64,000 nucleotides of DNA, from positions 90,950,186-91,014,185 of the forward strand of contig OU342630.1 of the NCBI GenBank assembly GCA_910589415.1, read 5' to 3'. Source of the DNA: Malachius bipustulatus. Its lineage: Eukaryota > Arthropoda > Insecta > Coleoptera > Melyridae. Numbering within the stretch: position 1 is the stretch's first letter; the number at the start of each line of letters is the position of its first letter. The notes below the pieces were generated by a model. That model saw only the letters and a list, made by a program, of their open reading frames with translations. It ran no database searches and was not told the DNA's origin. Both the position numbers and the translations under genes were made by a program. This document shows, one piece after another, positions 35,700-48,497 of this stretch.

Positions 35700-36060
35700 C
35701 GAATATATTTGTGAAGTATCTATACATTTTTACAGACGGCATGGCTGCAGAGTGCTTTGCAACTACAATATCACATCGCCGTTTTCATACTTTACTCACA
35801 GCTATCAGATTTGATGACCGAGAAACACGTGAAGAAAGAGCCAAAGAGGATAATCTAACGCCAGTGAGACACATAGAGGATCGATTTACCGAGAATGCAT
35901 TGAGTACTATATTCAGTTCGTGAGTGTGTGACAATCGACGAGAGACTTTTAGAGGAAGATGTAAGCTTAGACAGTATATCACAAATAAGCCCGCAAAATG
36001 TAGCGTAAAAATAAATGCAGTTGTCGGTTTAACAATCTTTTTTTGCATAGATCCTGCATG
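35700..36060 (+). pseudogene. piggyBac transposase fragment
   Basis: ISHRRFHTLLTAIRFDDRET then REERAKEDNLTPVRHIEDRF matches the piggyBac (DDE_Tnp_1_7) block usually seen as MSRxRFxxLxRxLRFDD...TREERxxxDKLxPIRxxFDxF. After a frame change near 35925 come VTIDERLL and FRGRCKLRQYITNKPAKCSV, then KINAVVGLTIFFCIDPA and a stop. These include the region of the first catalytic Asp (TIDE). The N-terminus, the remaining catalytic Asp residues and the C-terminal Cys-rich domain are missing, and no TTAA-flanked ends were found. Dead remnant. Confidence 0.8.
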
Positions 36061-36149
36061 AAGCAAATATGCAAATATAGAGATGGCACAGGTAAAAATG
36101 TGTCACTATAAAAGTCACTATATGTTACTATATAAGAGATAATTATATT

Positions 36150-37190
36150 TTTTTCCAACTCTACATACTATAGTGTGACAGTGTGACTATAGTGTGACGC
36201 AAGGACTTATAATAGTTGAAAGGGATCTCAGAGCGAACTTTTCCTAATTTCCGGTGTGCTTTTTTCCGTAACAAAATAAGAAATTTTAAGTTGTCAGTTA
36301 TCCAGGGTGCGTAATCCGTATTCTCTAAAGGTGCATGGAAATTGAGTAAACCAATAAATAAAAAAGAGTTTAAAAGATTGATCTTCTGGTTGCCATCATC
36401 GACGTGGCATATTCTATGAAGCGAAAGGATAACCAAATTGTCCCAAAATTCATCCCGCTATATAGAAACCACGATAATCTCTTGTTTTGTAAAGGGTTCC
36501 CGCGCAACTAGAGTCATGTCCACAGAAGGTAGTCTTCAAGGCGATACAAATATAAAAGATAAAAAATGCGTCACTTCTACATATTGAGCCAATCGTCCAT
36601 CAGAAACAGTAATATGATCAATAATCCTGGACCTGTGTCAGACCAACAAAACTATCACAGAAAATGTCAAACTTATTAGTAGGTTCAGACGGTGGATCTA
36701 ACAGATCTACGTTGAGGTCCTCAAGATAAACCAGATAATCACCAGACTCAAATATCATGGAGATATTTTCCGTCATTGCATCAAGGAACGTGTTGTACAG
36801 TCGAAAGTGAGGATCATAAACAACTCCCAATGCTAGACTCACACAATAATTATTGCTCTGTTGAGTTATCTACATTTTGGATACGAGAATATTTCATACA
36901 GAAAAAATAACAACACCGTGCCAGTAAGACGAGCACGTAAACAAATCGTTTCACAACAACGATAAAATATAGACCCAGAAAGCGGTGATGAAATAAAGTC
37001 TACGGGAATTACTTTATATATTACGACAAAGGGAGAGGTGTTCATGTTGTTGATAGGATCAAAACAGAATATTATGTCAATTAGTTGAACCCTGATATAA
37101 TTTCGGTAATTTAAAATATATCTGACAATAATTCTTATAATAGGGCAACGAATTTCGAAGTGAAATTTAGGTTTTTCCATTATTTATTGT
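36150..37190 (-). pseudogene. LINE endonuclease-domain remnant
   Basis: Minus strand, broken. From 36842: LGVVYDPHFRLYNTFLD and SGDYLVYLEDLNVDLLDPPS, where family members have GVVYRPP and GDFNIDLL (the apurinic-endonuclease-like domain of Jockey-group LINEs). From 36436: NFHAPLENTDYAPWITDNLK then FLILLRKKAHRKL, like the PWxTxELRxLIxxRDxAYRK end of that domain. The Asp of GDFN is here LEDLN, so a catalytic position is altered. It may or may not be from the same family as the LINE at 2036-3580, which lacks exactly this part. Confidence 0.65.
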
Positions 37191-38239
37191 TGATCAACGT
37201 CGAGTATTCAAATTACTCCGAGAAAATTAGAATCCAGAAATCTGGAATTGCACGAAGTACTACCCACTAATTACACAATAATCATTAAAATATAATTATC
37301 TTTTATAATGATAATTAGAGCTAATTCTCTCAAGATAATTAGTTATTTAAATTGCAAGTATAAGGTAAATAATCCTTTGATGGACGAATACAGAATCTAG
37401 AGACTCTCAAATATGCAGGCGACTTCATTAGAGCGTTTTGCGTACCTACGTGTTACATGCTTATAAAATTTTTCAGTCGAGCTCTACAAAGCGCTATAAT
37501 ACAAATTATTAAATTATTTCAAGGAAATAAAACTTTGACAAATGATTTAAAAGCCCTGCTATTTTACAACCAAGTATAAAGTCTGTTATTGGCAAAAAGT
37601 AGCAAGATCACTACGACTTATCAAACCAATACTATTCCTGTAAAACAAAATAGCTATTTATTTAACTTTTCGTATTTACACAGTCCCTGAGAATTAAAAA
37701 TGTTATGCTCCTTTGGTAAGGTCCATTTATAAAGTTTTTAACTTTCGGGACCGAGTTACCCCATAACTGCATTGTGATTTTGTATAAGCGCTGGGAACTC
37801 AAATATTACATAAGATGTCACGTCTTCTTCGTTGTAAAGGTTACTATCTGAAGACCCTTTATTATATAGTTTGTCTTTCAAGTTGCAGTGTTGTATGAAA
37901 AGTTACATCACATTTTTTCTGATCTGCATTCTGTTTAGATGCAGTATTTCTTTGGCAATACTCTAAGGCGGTTCTTCCATCAATAAGTACCCAGTGTGCC
38001 TTGTGTTAGAGTCTCTCCCATTGAGATACTTCGACCAGTACCATGTCCTTTGGAATGCCAAACATGATCATCTGCAAGCTCATTGTGGCCACCCTTCGGA
38101 CTTTTACCCCAAACAAGTGTTCCCTTTTTGTAACCAACTACTTTTTGTACTACTGATCTAGTTTTCTCGCATGCAAGGATTTTCAGACTCGAATGCTATA
38201 AACAAAAAGATTTCTGTACGTTTGTAATTTCTTCTCATG
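37191..38239. other. Unassigned DNA
   Basis: On the minus strand 37900-38170 reads as open frames, e.g. VVQKVVGYKKGTLVWGKSPK, with stops between; it may be an unidentified transposon coding remnant or an extension of the LINE fragment beyond 38240. No family assigned. Confidence 0.35.
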
Positions 38240-39990
38240 GTCTCTTCAGCGCGTAATCTAATCGCATATAGCGTAGAATGTGATGGTATAATGTCCTAGG
38301 GGAAGCCTAATGTACTTCAGTTCTGTCTTTGAAACGTTGACTAAAGAGTCTACAAGTTTGGTCATTTTGCAGACCAAGGTTTGCTTCGAGTCTGTAATGC
38401 CGCATAAGAAAACCTGTTAGCATTTTGAAACTCATTTTCGTTGATTTCCTTGCAGATTTAAATATTTTTGGTTATATTTCCCAAGCATTATCTTGACCTG
38501 TCTTAATCATAAGAGGTTTTTCTAGAGATTTTCGCTTTGAGTTTCTTCTTCTTTCTTTATTTGATCTTTGGAAACATTTTCTCCAAATCCGAAAAACAGT
38601 TATGACCATACAAGCGGCGATGTGGTTTCTTGCTTTGCTAAGTTATCGGCTCCCCGGTTGCTTTTCACACCCGTGATCCTGGCACCCAAAAAAGAGCCAC
38701 TCTGTTTTATGTGTCTAATTTGTTTATTTTTAGTAGCCATTTTCCTCCAAGACCTGGCTGCCGTGTGTTCTGGGAACATTATTTCCCGCTTGATATATGC
38801 TGGAGAATTTCAGCATCGGCTTTAAATTTTCCGTTCCAAAGACTCAGAACTTTTTCCTTCCTTGGTTTTTATCGGTCTGTGTACAATTTTATGGAGTGGT
38901 ATGTTTGAGTTTATACTTGCTGCACTCATTTACCCTTTTCAATTTGTTATTGAACATTACTACGGAGTTTTTCTAAAAGATATATTCCTTGTGATTGTGT
39001 TGCGCTAGTGATATGTATTCCGTTAGGAAAGGAGTGTTTTTCCTTCTCCTAATGGATATTCCGGCGCATGTTCTCATGACTGCTGTCATGCGTACGCATG
39101 CAAGTTGATTTATTTATACCTCGGTATAAATATTTTTTTTTTTAAGATATACTTTATTTAAGGTATACCTCGCCGTCTTCTTCATTACTCGTGTTGCGGA
39201 AGCCACAGCTCCGTAAGGTATTATATTGTAGTATCTCACTATTATAGTGTATATCCATCGCAGGGTGCCTGGTTACAACCCCAGGTCTTTCCCTCTACGC
39301 TCCTGCACACTATTAGGGCGTGAGTGGCTTTGTTGACCTTCTCTTCCATTTATGCTTCATCCAAAGAGGCTTGCTGCCTAGAACAGCTCCCAGATATTTA
39401 ACTTGTTTTTATGGTATTTAGACCTCTTTATATATATTATGTCACAGAGAGTTGCATGTAACTTTCCTCTAGTTACATGAAAGTTCATCCACCACTACAC
39501 TTCACATCAGAGTTGATAGTACACCTAATTGTGGTCAGTCTCTACTTGAGCTGATTTGAGTGGTCTTCTATCTGTCCAATCGTCCACATTTTTGTCCACA
39601 TCATCGTTTCAACAACTGTTCATGTTCTTAATATTTCAGTAACTGTGTTGTTTGCTGCCTTTTAATTAGAGAGCTTTCGACAATTTAGTGGAGTATGTTA
39701 TCAAAAGCTCCAAAATATCTAAAAAGACACAAATAGTTGTTTCTTTCGTTTCCAGTGTATTCTCGGGTTTGCATCTACCATCTACGTCGTTAATTGAACA
39801 CGATTGGTATATCCAATAACTCTTCCATCTTCCTTCTGTTTGTGAATATGATTAGGGCTGTTTTTGCAGAATTCACGCGTAGCTCATTTGATTTGATTAT
39901 AAATATTATTATTAATTTTTTTGTCTTAACTTGAACAATGATTATTTGAAAGGGTTCGTAGTGACTGCGGGTCTTAATCATGTTCATCTT
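38240..39990 (-). pseudogene. LINE fragment: end of reverse transcriptase, RNase H, zinc tail
   Basis: Minus strand, heavily broken. Starting at 39990: ELRVNSAKTALIIFTNRRKM is the post-catalytic block (VNxxKTxxxxFTRR). KYLGAVLGSKPLWMKHK and VCRSVEGKTWG follow near 39390-39250, as in RT thumb regions. Around 38650-38700 RITGVKSNRGADNLAKQETT matches the RNase H block GVEGNExADxLAK. Near 38440-38360 KMLTGFLMRHYRLEANLGLQ then NDQTCRL is the start of the Cys tail. The order is right for an I/R1-group LINE in reverse. Many stops and frameshifts make it old and dead. Confidence 0.65.
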
Positions 39991-42900
39991 TTGGGAACGC
40001 TCTGGAGTTTCATAAGAACAAGTTCCAGTTTATGGTAAAAACGGTCAAATCTGTAAACCTATATCTTCTGAAATTATTGTCACAAATATATCTTCTGCAA
40101 GATGAAATTCGACGTACTGATATATTCGTATTGTTATGAATATCAAATTATCGTTTTACAATATTTCTGTAATAAAAAAATGTATTTACATAGGCGTTTT
40201 AGCTATTGCAACATTCAATAAAAAAATAAAAAAGTGCAGTGCCACTGTAGAATACTGTGCTAAACCTTGGAAACGACTTCTTCTTCTGGAATCTGTTAGT
40301 TGTACTTACAATAAATTCTGGAATTGTTTGATATTAAAAACCATCCTATGATTTTTTTGTTTAAAAAAATATTGTTTATTTATTTGTCAAAATGGTGGCA
40401 TTTACAACAACCACGTCTGCTGCGACGCCAGTGAATAAATTCAGTTTCAACCTCTGTTCCAAGAAAACAATACTCGACAAGTACTGCGAATCTAAAACAA
40501 TATACTCATATATCTCATATATTTTTTACCGCTGGAAATAAAAAGTAAAATAAATATAAATTTTTCTTATTGTAAAAACACAAAGGTTGTAAAATATTAT
40601 TTTAATACGTATCACTCAATTTGGAGGTAAAGAAGGTCCATGCAGGTAGGTAGCCTGACCAGTGTTGGTGTAAGCTCTTAATATATTTTCCAGAGCTATC
40701 AAAAAATGATGATTTTCACTGGTATGGTGTCACAAATAGAAAATGTAATAGAAATTGGTACTATTACAATAAAGCAGAATTATATAAAATTGAAAAAAAA
40801 AATTACAAAATCAATTTAGCAGGATAATATTTACCTGATGCACAAGCAATATGTAATAACAGCAATCCTAGTGTCCAACTATTGGTAGAATGAACTTGGA
40901 CACTTTACAATAATTAATTTGGACACTTTGTATATTGGCATGTAAAACAAAAATGTATAATAATAAAATCCGATGACAGGTTATCATCACATCCTTTTAG
41001 GCTGTTCTGCTTTATCAAATAAACGTTCTGACTCTTCATGCTTGTGGTCGAAAAATTATTTTTGGAGATGTTTAACAAAATTATAAGACAAACTACGTTA
41101 TCTAAATACCTTCATGCAGCATAGAAATAATCCAGATCTGCTCTTGACCCTTAAATTACCGCTGTGCACTACACTCACAAATGCAACTCACTGAATGCTA
41201 CCACCTCATTACGGGCGATCTCATGTATGAATTCCATCTGTTCTGGTTGGCATATTGTCATCATCAGTTGCATAAAAATGCAATAAGTCATCGCGCTTTA
41301 CGATCGCGTTGATGTTTTGGATCTTGCAACGCAGCTTAACGATCCTGCACGTACTGCTGAGCCTGACTGGAGCGCAGCAGCCCTTGTGAATCTCGTCCAC
41401 CCCACCCTCGCTGGCAGCGCCGGCAGGAGAAAGTCTGCAGGATTCGAACAGGTAGCAGGGGCAAATAACCCAACAGCGGGTGAGATAAAACCTGGGGGGT
41501 AGGAGCATAAGAGTATACTTTATAGCTATGAAACATGGAGTAGGTAGGGCAGGAAGGAATTGTAGTAATTTGAAGGATTGGAGTGGTAAAAAACAATGAT
41601 CGCTGAAAGGTCTTCTCTTATTAGATTGTTTTGAAAAAAGCCGAATGTTCACCCTAGGCTTAATTGCTGGACAACAAAACTTTGGATCTTCTTACGTGCG
41701 TCATTGGCTGCCCAATCGTTTCGTCTTTGCTGTAGTAGTCATCAAGGGCTCGTATGTTACGGATGAAAAAATATTACTAAGAAAATATCAAAACTTCTAC
41801 ACAAAATTGAAGAGCAAGCAAAATAAACTGACACTAATAATTTTGTCGCATAAATGTCTTTTATTTTGCCTAATTAAACCTATATTATTATAAACAAACA
41901 CCTATATGCTAACATCGGAGAAGGAGAAGTAGTGTAAAAATGTGTAAGTTCCTTAAGCGATTCTCCGTTTGCTAGTATTGGACTTGGACTCATCCTTTAA
42001 CTTATGAGCGCCTGATGATAACTGAGAGTCAAAACCCAAATTTATGCAGCGCGGGTGAATTCCTATTATTGAAATATTATGCACTTTTTCACTGAGAACA
42101 CTTCTGATTTGTTCTTCTCAAATGGAATCCTCGATAGAATCCTTAAGCAGAGAATTGGTTTTTTGTCAGTCTCTGTCAGAGCCTCGGTCAGAACCGATTT
42201 TCTCAGAGATTAGAAAATATCTATTTTGAATTTTCTACAATTGAAAAACTAATTGTTTTTAAATAGACCTACTTCTGAAGTCAAAATTATGGATATGTTT
42301 TTATCGGTTGTTGCTGGACACAAAGTGGGGTATAGTAGGTACCTAAAAGTGTCATCTGAAAGACTCTTATGTAGACGGGTTATTCGCGATGAGTTTTTAA
42401 TAGAATTCCCTTAAAATAGGCGCATAAGTAACTTAATTGGAAAATTTGCAAATAGCTACTTTTCTAATAACTAGAAAGGAGTTTTTAACTAGGCACTTAA
42501 AAAAAATAAGATGTAAACTTGGTAAAATGAACGCAAAACAATTTTTTACCATGTCAAAAGCACATTTGACTTTTTTTGTTAATATGATCTAAGAAATTTG
42601 ATTTCCCTCTCAAGATCCTCCATATTAATTTCTCCTGAAAAATATTTTTAAACATTTTTTTTTTAAATATCTTTTATAAACTAGAAAGGAGAACCTCTCA
42701 GGAGTCATCCAATAACGGTAATGCTGATGCGGATCCTTTTTCTTCCGTTTTTTTTTCCTTCAGTTCCTATGAATCGCTCTTAATTCTTTCACTTTTTTTT
42801 AAACAAAAAAAAGCTTAGAATTTCAAGGTTTAATTTATTTTTTATTTAAAATTATAGAAAATAATAAATTTTTCCTTTATATCTTAGTTTATCTAGGAAA

Positions 42901-43887
42901 ATTTACATTATATACAGTAAGTGACCAATACTACGAACTTTAACCGACATTTTGAAAATACCATCATGATTGGTGTAGTACCAGTCAACTTACTAACTTT
43001 TTATATCGGATAGGTAGAATGTTTTCTTATGACCTGAAATTTTTAAATCACGTCATCTACAAATGCTAAGGGCAAGGAGGTTTTCACTCGTTGAAACAAT
43101 AATAACTGCAGGTACACAATGATTGAAATTACGCGAAATAGTGTAAATGAAGTAGAATAGTAAAAAATAAAATGATTATAGTGGAAATAATGTGGAAATA
43201 TGTAGTAAAAATAAATAGTGGATTTAAAGCGGAAATAACTGAAAATAAATACCTAAATAAATAAATTTGAAAATTTCACGCCATCAATTTTCAGCCAATA
43301 AAGTACGAGCATCGCTTACCGTTGCCTGGAGGGGTAACGGTATTGTTTTCGCGTATTACCACGTATGAAATCACGATTCACTATTCAAAAAATGATCTGA
43401 AGAAACCTAATTTACCGAATTTAGTAATTCTATTTGAAATAGGTAGGTACTTACCTAATTTTTCGGATTAAATAACGGCGAATTCATGGGGGTTCGACCA
43501 CTTTATCTTTATAATTAATTGTTTGGCACTTTTTGTTGGTAGAATCCATCTGCTGAGCAAGTCCTTGCGCTTTGGAAAGAATGGCATCTAATCAATACTA
43601 ATCATAATTACTATTGTACCGCAATTGTCGACTTATCATTATCAAAAACCACACTCGGCTGGTGAAGTTTAGAAACTAAAATTTGTGTTTGACAGCGCTA
43701 ATAATGGCGGCGCAGTTATTAAACGTCAGTTTGGCGTTGTCACGTGATTATGTTACGCCGCCATGTCATATTTTTATTTAACAATTAAATTGTAATTTTT
43801 CTATTCAAAACTAATTTTGTTGTGAAATTTTCTTTCCAAATACCACTCGAAATCAAATTATATCAGGAAATTTTGATCTCGCTTATA
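39991..43887. other. Long unassigned AT-rich stretch
   Basis: 3.9 kb with no recognised element. 41340-41500 is GC-richer; the minus strand is open for about 140 codons at 41221-41652 without an ATG at its head and without family resemblance. The region could be single-copy intergenic DNA. Confidence 0.4.
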
Positions 43888-43889
43888 TA

Positions 43890-46434
43890 CGGGGTGGGCC
43901 ACGGTATACGAAACGGTTCCTTATAGGAAAACGGTTGGATATTTTTCCAAGATTTTTTACATGTATATACAGGTTGATCAGAGGAACAATTTAAAAATAT
44001 TTTACATTATACAGGGTGTCCCCACAAAAAGATACATATCAAAGTTATGATTTTTCTTATGTAACGCCCTGTATTTTAGATCATTTTTAGACTCTATGGG
44101 TAAAATAAAGGTAAGTTACTGTTATGTTACCTATACCTAATATGGATACTTTTTCAAATATTTCAATATTTCTAAATTTACAGCATAATTTAAAAAAATA
44201 TATTCTGTCCTAAAGAAACAGACTTCCAGCTAGACATTAAGCTCAATCCTAAGAGTAAAAGTCTATTTTCAGATTAAACACTTTTATATTACAAAAAAAA
44301 TTATACAGGGTGATAATTAATTAGCAAAACATCATGTCAATATTCACGGTCAGATTACTTGGCTATTTTAAATAGCACGCCCTGTACGTAACGACAGAAT
44401 ACGATTCAAAATTTTATTCTCTTTTGATTCGCATTCAGGTTTACTATACCTAACTCTAATAATTACTGAGTAATTTGACTTTGATAATTACTTGAGTAAT
44501 TGATTCTTACGATTATTTTTCCTAATATTATTTATTTTAAACTATAAAGTAGGCATGTATTTAAAAATGTTATTATTGCTGTTGCCATGACTATTGCTAT
44601 TATGAGATTTTAAACCAGTTGTTATCTGTCAATTTTCGGTGATTATTTGAAATTGAGAAACTTAAGTTGAGCAGTTTAAAATGAAACAGTACACTAAAGA
44701 AGAAAGAATCGACATGATTCTTACGATTGGCGAATGTGAAGAAAATTGCTTTCTAGCTTCTAGAGTCTATGCGCAGAAATATCCAACGAGTAAGTATCCA
44801 AACAAGGCTGTACTTCAAAAATTACTGCAAGTTTTCCGAAGAACTGGGAGCGTTTCCTACGAAAAAATTAGATGTAGAATGCATGTGACTGGTAATGAAG
44901 AAAATGAATTTAGAATACTTACATCTATTGTTGAAAATCCGCATGTTAGTCAGCGTAAACTTGAATCGGAAATTCCTGATATGAGCAGAAGCAGTATCCG
45001 AAGGATATTAAAAAAGCATAAGTTCCACGCATTCCACATTCAGATGCATCAGAAGCTGCCTGAAATAGACTTCTACCGCAGACTTGAGTTCTGTTTGTGG
45101 TGTCTTGATATGGTTGAGGAGGAAAAGGATTTTTTTGATCACGTTTTATTCTCAGACGAATCCACATTTCATAATAACGGCCAGGTAAATAGGCATAATT
45201 TTCATTATTACAGTGACAGAAATCCACGTTTTTTCCGAATAAGTACTTGATCATCAGCATAGATGGTCTGTTAACGTATGGGGCGGCATCTTAGGATTAC
45301 ATGTCATCGGACCTTACTTCTTTGACGGTCATCTAAACGGACAAGAGTTCGATAGATTTTTGGCAGAAAATTTATTTGAACTTTTAGAAGATATCCCGTT
45401 AAGTATTATACGTAAAATGTGGTTACAATTAGATGGTGCTCCGGCGCACTTTCACATCAACGTCAGAAATCGTCTAAGTCAATATTTTCCTAACAAATGG
45501 ATTGGTAGAGGGGGCCCGTAAAACTGGCCAGCGAGATCACCTGATCTAACATGTCCCGATAATTTTTTGTGGAGTTACATTCAAAGTATAGTTTACGATA
45601 TTCCGCCCACAACTCCAGACGACATGAAAGAGAAAATCCGCGCAGCCTTTGGAACTATAACGCCACAAATGTTGGTCAATGTTGGAAAGTCATTTAAGAA
45701 AAGAGTCCAGTTATGTATTGAAAATGATGGTCACCATTTTGAACACTTACTGTAGCTTTTATTTTGGTAGTCAATTTGTTCATTTACATTTTTACTGTTC
45801 ATATCGTTATTTATGTTTTGCTTTAATTTTTCATAATAGAATAAAGTCAAATTACTCAGTAATTATTAGAGTTAGGTATAGTAAACCTCAATGCAGATCA
45901 AAAGAGAATAAAATTTTGAATCGTATTCTGTCGTTACGTACAGGGCGTGCTATTTAAAATAGCCAAGTAATCTGACCGTGAATATTGACATGATGTTTTG
46001 CTAATTAATTATCACCCTGTATAATTTTTTTGTAATATAAAAGTGTTTATTCTGAAATTGGACTTTTACTCTTAGGATTGAGCTTAATGTCTAACTGGAA
46101 GTCTGTTTCTTTAGGACAGAATATATTTTTTTAAATTATGCTGTAAATTTAGAAATATTGAAATATTTGAAAAAGTTTCCATATTAGGTATAGGTAACAT
46201 AACAGTAACTTACCTTTATTTTACCTATAGAGTCTAAAAATGATCAAAAATACAGGGCATTCCATAAGAAAAATCATAACTTTGATATGTATCTTTTTGT
46301 GGGGACATCCTGTATAATGTAAAATATTTTTAAATTGTTCCTCTGATCAACCTGTATATACATGTAAAAAATCTTGGAAAAATATCCAACCGTTTTCCTA
46401 TAAGGAACCGTTTCGTATACCGTGGCCCACCCTG
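43890..46434. mobile_element. DD41D Tc1/mariner-like transposon with ~590-bp TIRs
   Basis: 2545 bp. Left TIR 43890-44482, right TIR 45844-46434, inverted and nearly identical along their length. Ends cggggtgggccacggtatac and, from the right, cagggtgggccacggtatac. TA flanks both ends (43888-43889, 46435-46436). The unique centre holds the transposase at 44681-45755. Within each TIR, short CAGGGTG-like words recur in both orientations (43970, 44012, 44065, 44306, 44379 and mirror positions). Most Tc1/mariner elements have TIRs of tens of bases, so these are unusually long. The TIRs look younger than many repeats here, though the transposase already has two breaks. Confidence 0.93.
44681..45755 (+). 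pseudogene. DD41D transposase with frameshift and stop
   Basis: Starts at an ATG in MKQYTKEERIDMILTIGECE; residues 1-60 are a DUF4817-like helix-turn-helix, ending FRRTGSVSYEK. A second helix-turn-helix follows around VSQRKLESEIPDMSRSSIRR (residues 89-110). The catalytic core begins VLFSDESTFHNNG, with the first Asp at residue 159. The frame is lost at about 45250 by a one-base shift and resumes DHQHRWSVNVWGGI. Next come LQLDGAPAHFHINVRNRL, with the second Asp at 45432, and SPDLTCPDNFLWSY, with the third Asp at 45558. That leaves 41 residues between, a DD41D spacing as in the rosa-type group. A TAA at 45519 interrupts RGGP/NWPARSP. The end is NDGHHFEHLL. All three catalytic Asp survive; two lesions make it inactive as written. 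Confidence 0.9.
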
Positions 46435-46436
46435 TA

Positions 46437-47869
46437 TACGAATATTTTAAGAAAATTATCCCTCGCCTTCGGCTCGCGATAGTTTTCAAAATATTCGTGA
46501 GCTCGAAAAAATTTCCGGAAATAATTTGACCTCTAGTGATATTACATGTGAAAATTTTTCTTGAACTTCTTAATTGCTGAATTTTTGTTTTTTAATTTAT
46601 TAGGATTTAGGTTCTTTGATAAAAGTATTATTTTTTTTTATAAAAAATGAAACGTTTGGGGGCCGATCAGTCCCTTGTTCACTCATAAAATGTAAAAAAT
46701 TTTAAAATACTGTTAAAAACTATAATAAACACAATAAAATAGGTCGTAAATTGCGCTTTGATAAAATTTTTAAATTTAAATTTTAGAAAAAATAAATTGA
46801 CTTGAAAAAATAGGATACCCAGATGTAAATAATGACCGAACTTAGCATTTGTGGACGCTAGGTAGGTACCTATTTGTTGATGATGTATTTTTTTGGAAAT
46901 TACACTTTCTGATATTTATTAAGTGCTATTTTGAGTTTATGGCCTACTTTCATCATGGGAAACGGCGCATAAATTATATCACACGAAATGTAGACAACTA
47001 AAAGATTTAAAAAAGCAATGGCCGAAGTTAAGGTTTGTCAGCGATAATAATTTTACGGTTTTGGCCTCATTTTACGTAGGGTTATGTAAACTTTCCTTTC
47101 CCGAGTTTCACGATAACCACACTAGAGAATGAAACCAACTTGTAGGGTATTATTAGCATCCCATAACTTAAAGGTGGTCGTTATCTATATACATTGCGAC
47201 ACTTAAAGGGCTATAAAGAATGGCATGCACTCTAAAATTATGAATATTACACATGCATTACCAGTGCTGTTTTAAACCTGTTTAATATTAAAGCTTACAA
47301 GGCCTTCCCTAGAAACATGAATTTACCATGGCAACCACTGTAGCCGCAGGCTTTCCTTCAACTTGCTCGTAAATACTCCCTTAGGCTTATGAATTAGATA
47401 TCCAAGCTTGGTAGAACAAGCATATCCCGAATTCCGTGTACACCCAAAATAAAACGAATGTCCGCTCTGTACATTTATCATCATTCCAGTTAGTTGAACG
47501 TTAATTAGGATTTCTTTGTCTTCTTAAAACTCTGGAAAAGTCGTTCCTACCTACCCCTACCAGAAAGTCGTAATAGAAGAAGGAAAGTCCTCTGTTATCT
47601 TTAATGCGAACTACAAACATTGCTTAATTTTATTTTATACACTTATTCTGGATGCGTAAAGTGATTCATTAAAATCGTTTCGATCCGAAAAATTTAGATT
47701 TTAAATACCCGCGTGAAAAACGATACTTGCTGAAAGATTGACTTGGTAACTGTGAGAGCAGGGAACTTATCACCCGTTTTGCAAATAGTGTAGTAAGTTC
47801 ATGCACCAAATATATATTTTTGTGCAAGTTGAGCAAAATTTTTGCGCTTCGAAATAGTATATTCTATAT
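46437..47869. other. Unassigned AT-rich DNA
   Basis: No open frame of note and no repeat shared with the rest of the window. Confidence 0.45.
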
Positions 47870-48497
47870 CAAGGGCGGAAAGAAGTTAATTTCAGCGAGT
47901 ATGAAGTTATCGGGCCGAGCGTAGCGGAGCAAGGGTCGATTGAATACGAGCTAAAATGGACTTCTGATGCGGCCGAGATATAGACGCTATTTTTTAGCGC
48001 ATCGCGTTAGAACACTGAATACTTTGGCTTGTTAGCTTGTTGGCGAATATGTGGTGGCGTACAAATTAATTCACTGTCAGTGTCATTTTCCTGTCTAGCG
48101 TTCATTTTGTTTCTTTATTGACAAAACCTCAGAAACTAGTAACCCCCGTTAATCGTTATAATTAGATAGGTACCTACCTGTTATTATTATATTTCCAGCT
48201 CGTTTAGACTTGATTGAAATATGCGCGTAGGTATAGTGGTTTCGGTTTAGTTGTCAGCTGTGTGCTTCAATACCGCTCTCACCTGTCATGTAATCACTAA
48301 CTGATAACACTATCAGTAGTTGCTATAGTAACTCCTAAATCTGTCCGCCCTAGGGCCAGAAAAACCGTTCGTTGCGGGCTGGAAAATTTTCTACGCTTGG
48401 AAGCGAGCTGCTGTTGCATGCAGGCTGCAATATGCGTCATTCCGCCGGCTACTGAGCTACTGAAAAATCGTCTTTCAGAGGCGATGCGCTAAAAAAT
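47870..48497. repeat. Possible inverted-repeat element(s)
   Basis: ttttttagcgcatcgc at about 47990 is mirrored by gcgatgcgctaaaaaa at 48481 (16 bp perfect). A shorter pair, agggcgga at 47872 and tccgccct at 48343, is interleaved with it. The segment contains a ggccgagcgtagcgga run and is less AT-rich. Non-coding. Confidence 0.45.

Noticed and set aside
41221..41652. 143-codon minus-strand open frame and a gattcgaac word like a tRNA B-box
   Set aside because: No ATG start, no recognisable domain, and no A-box at a proper distance.
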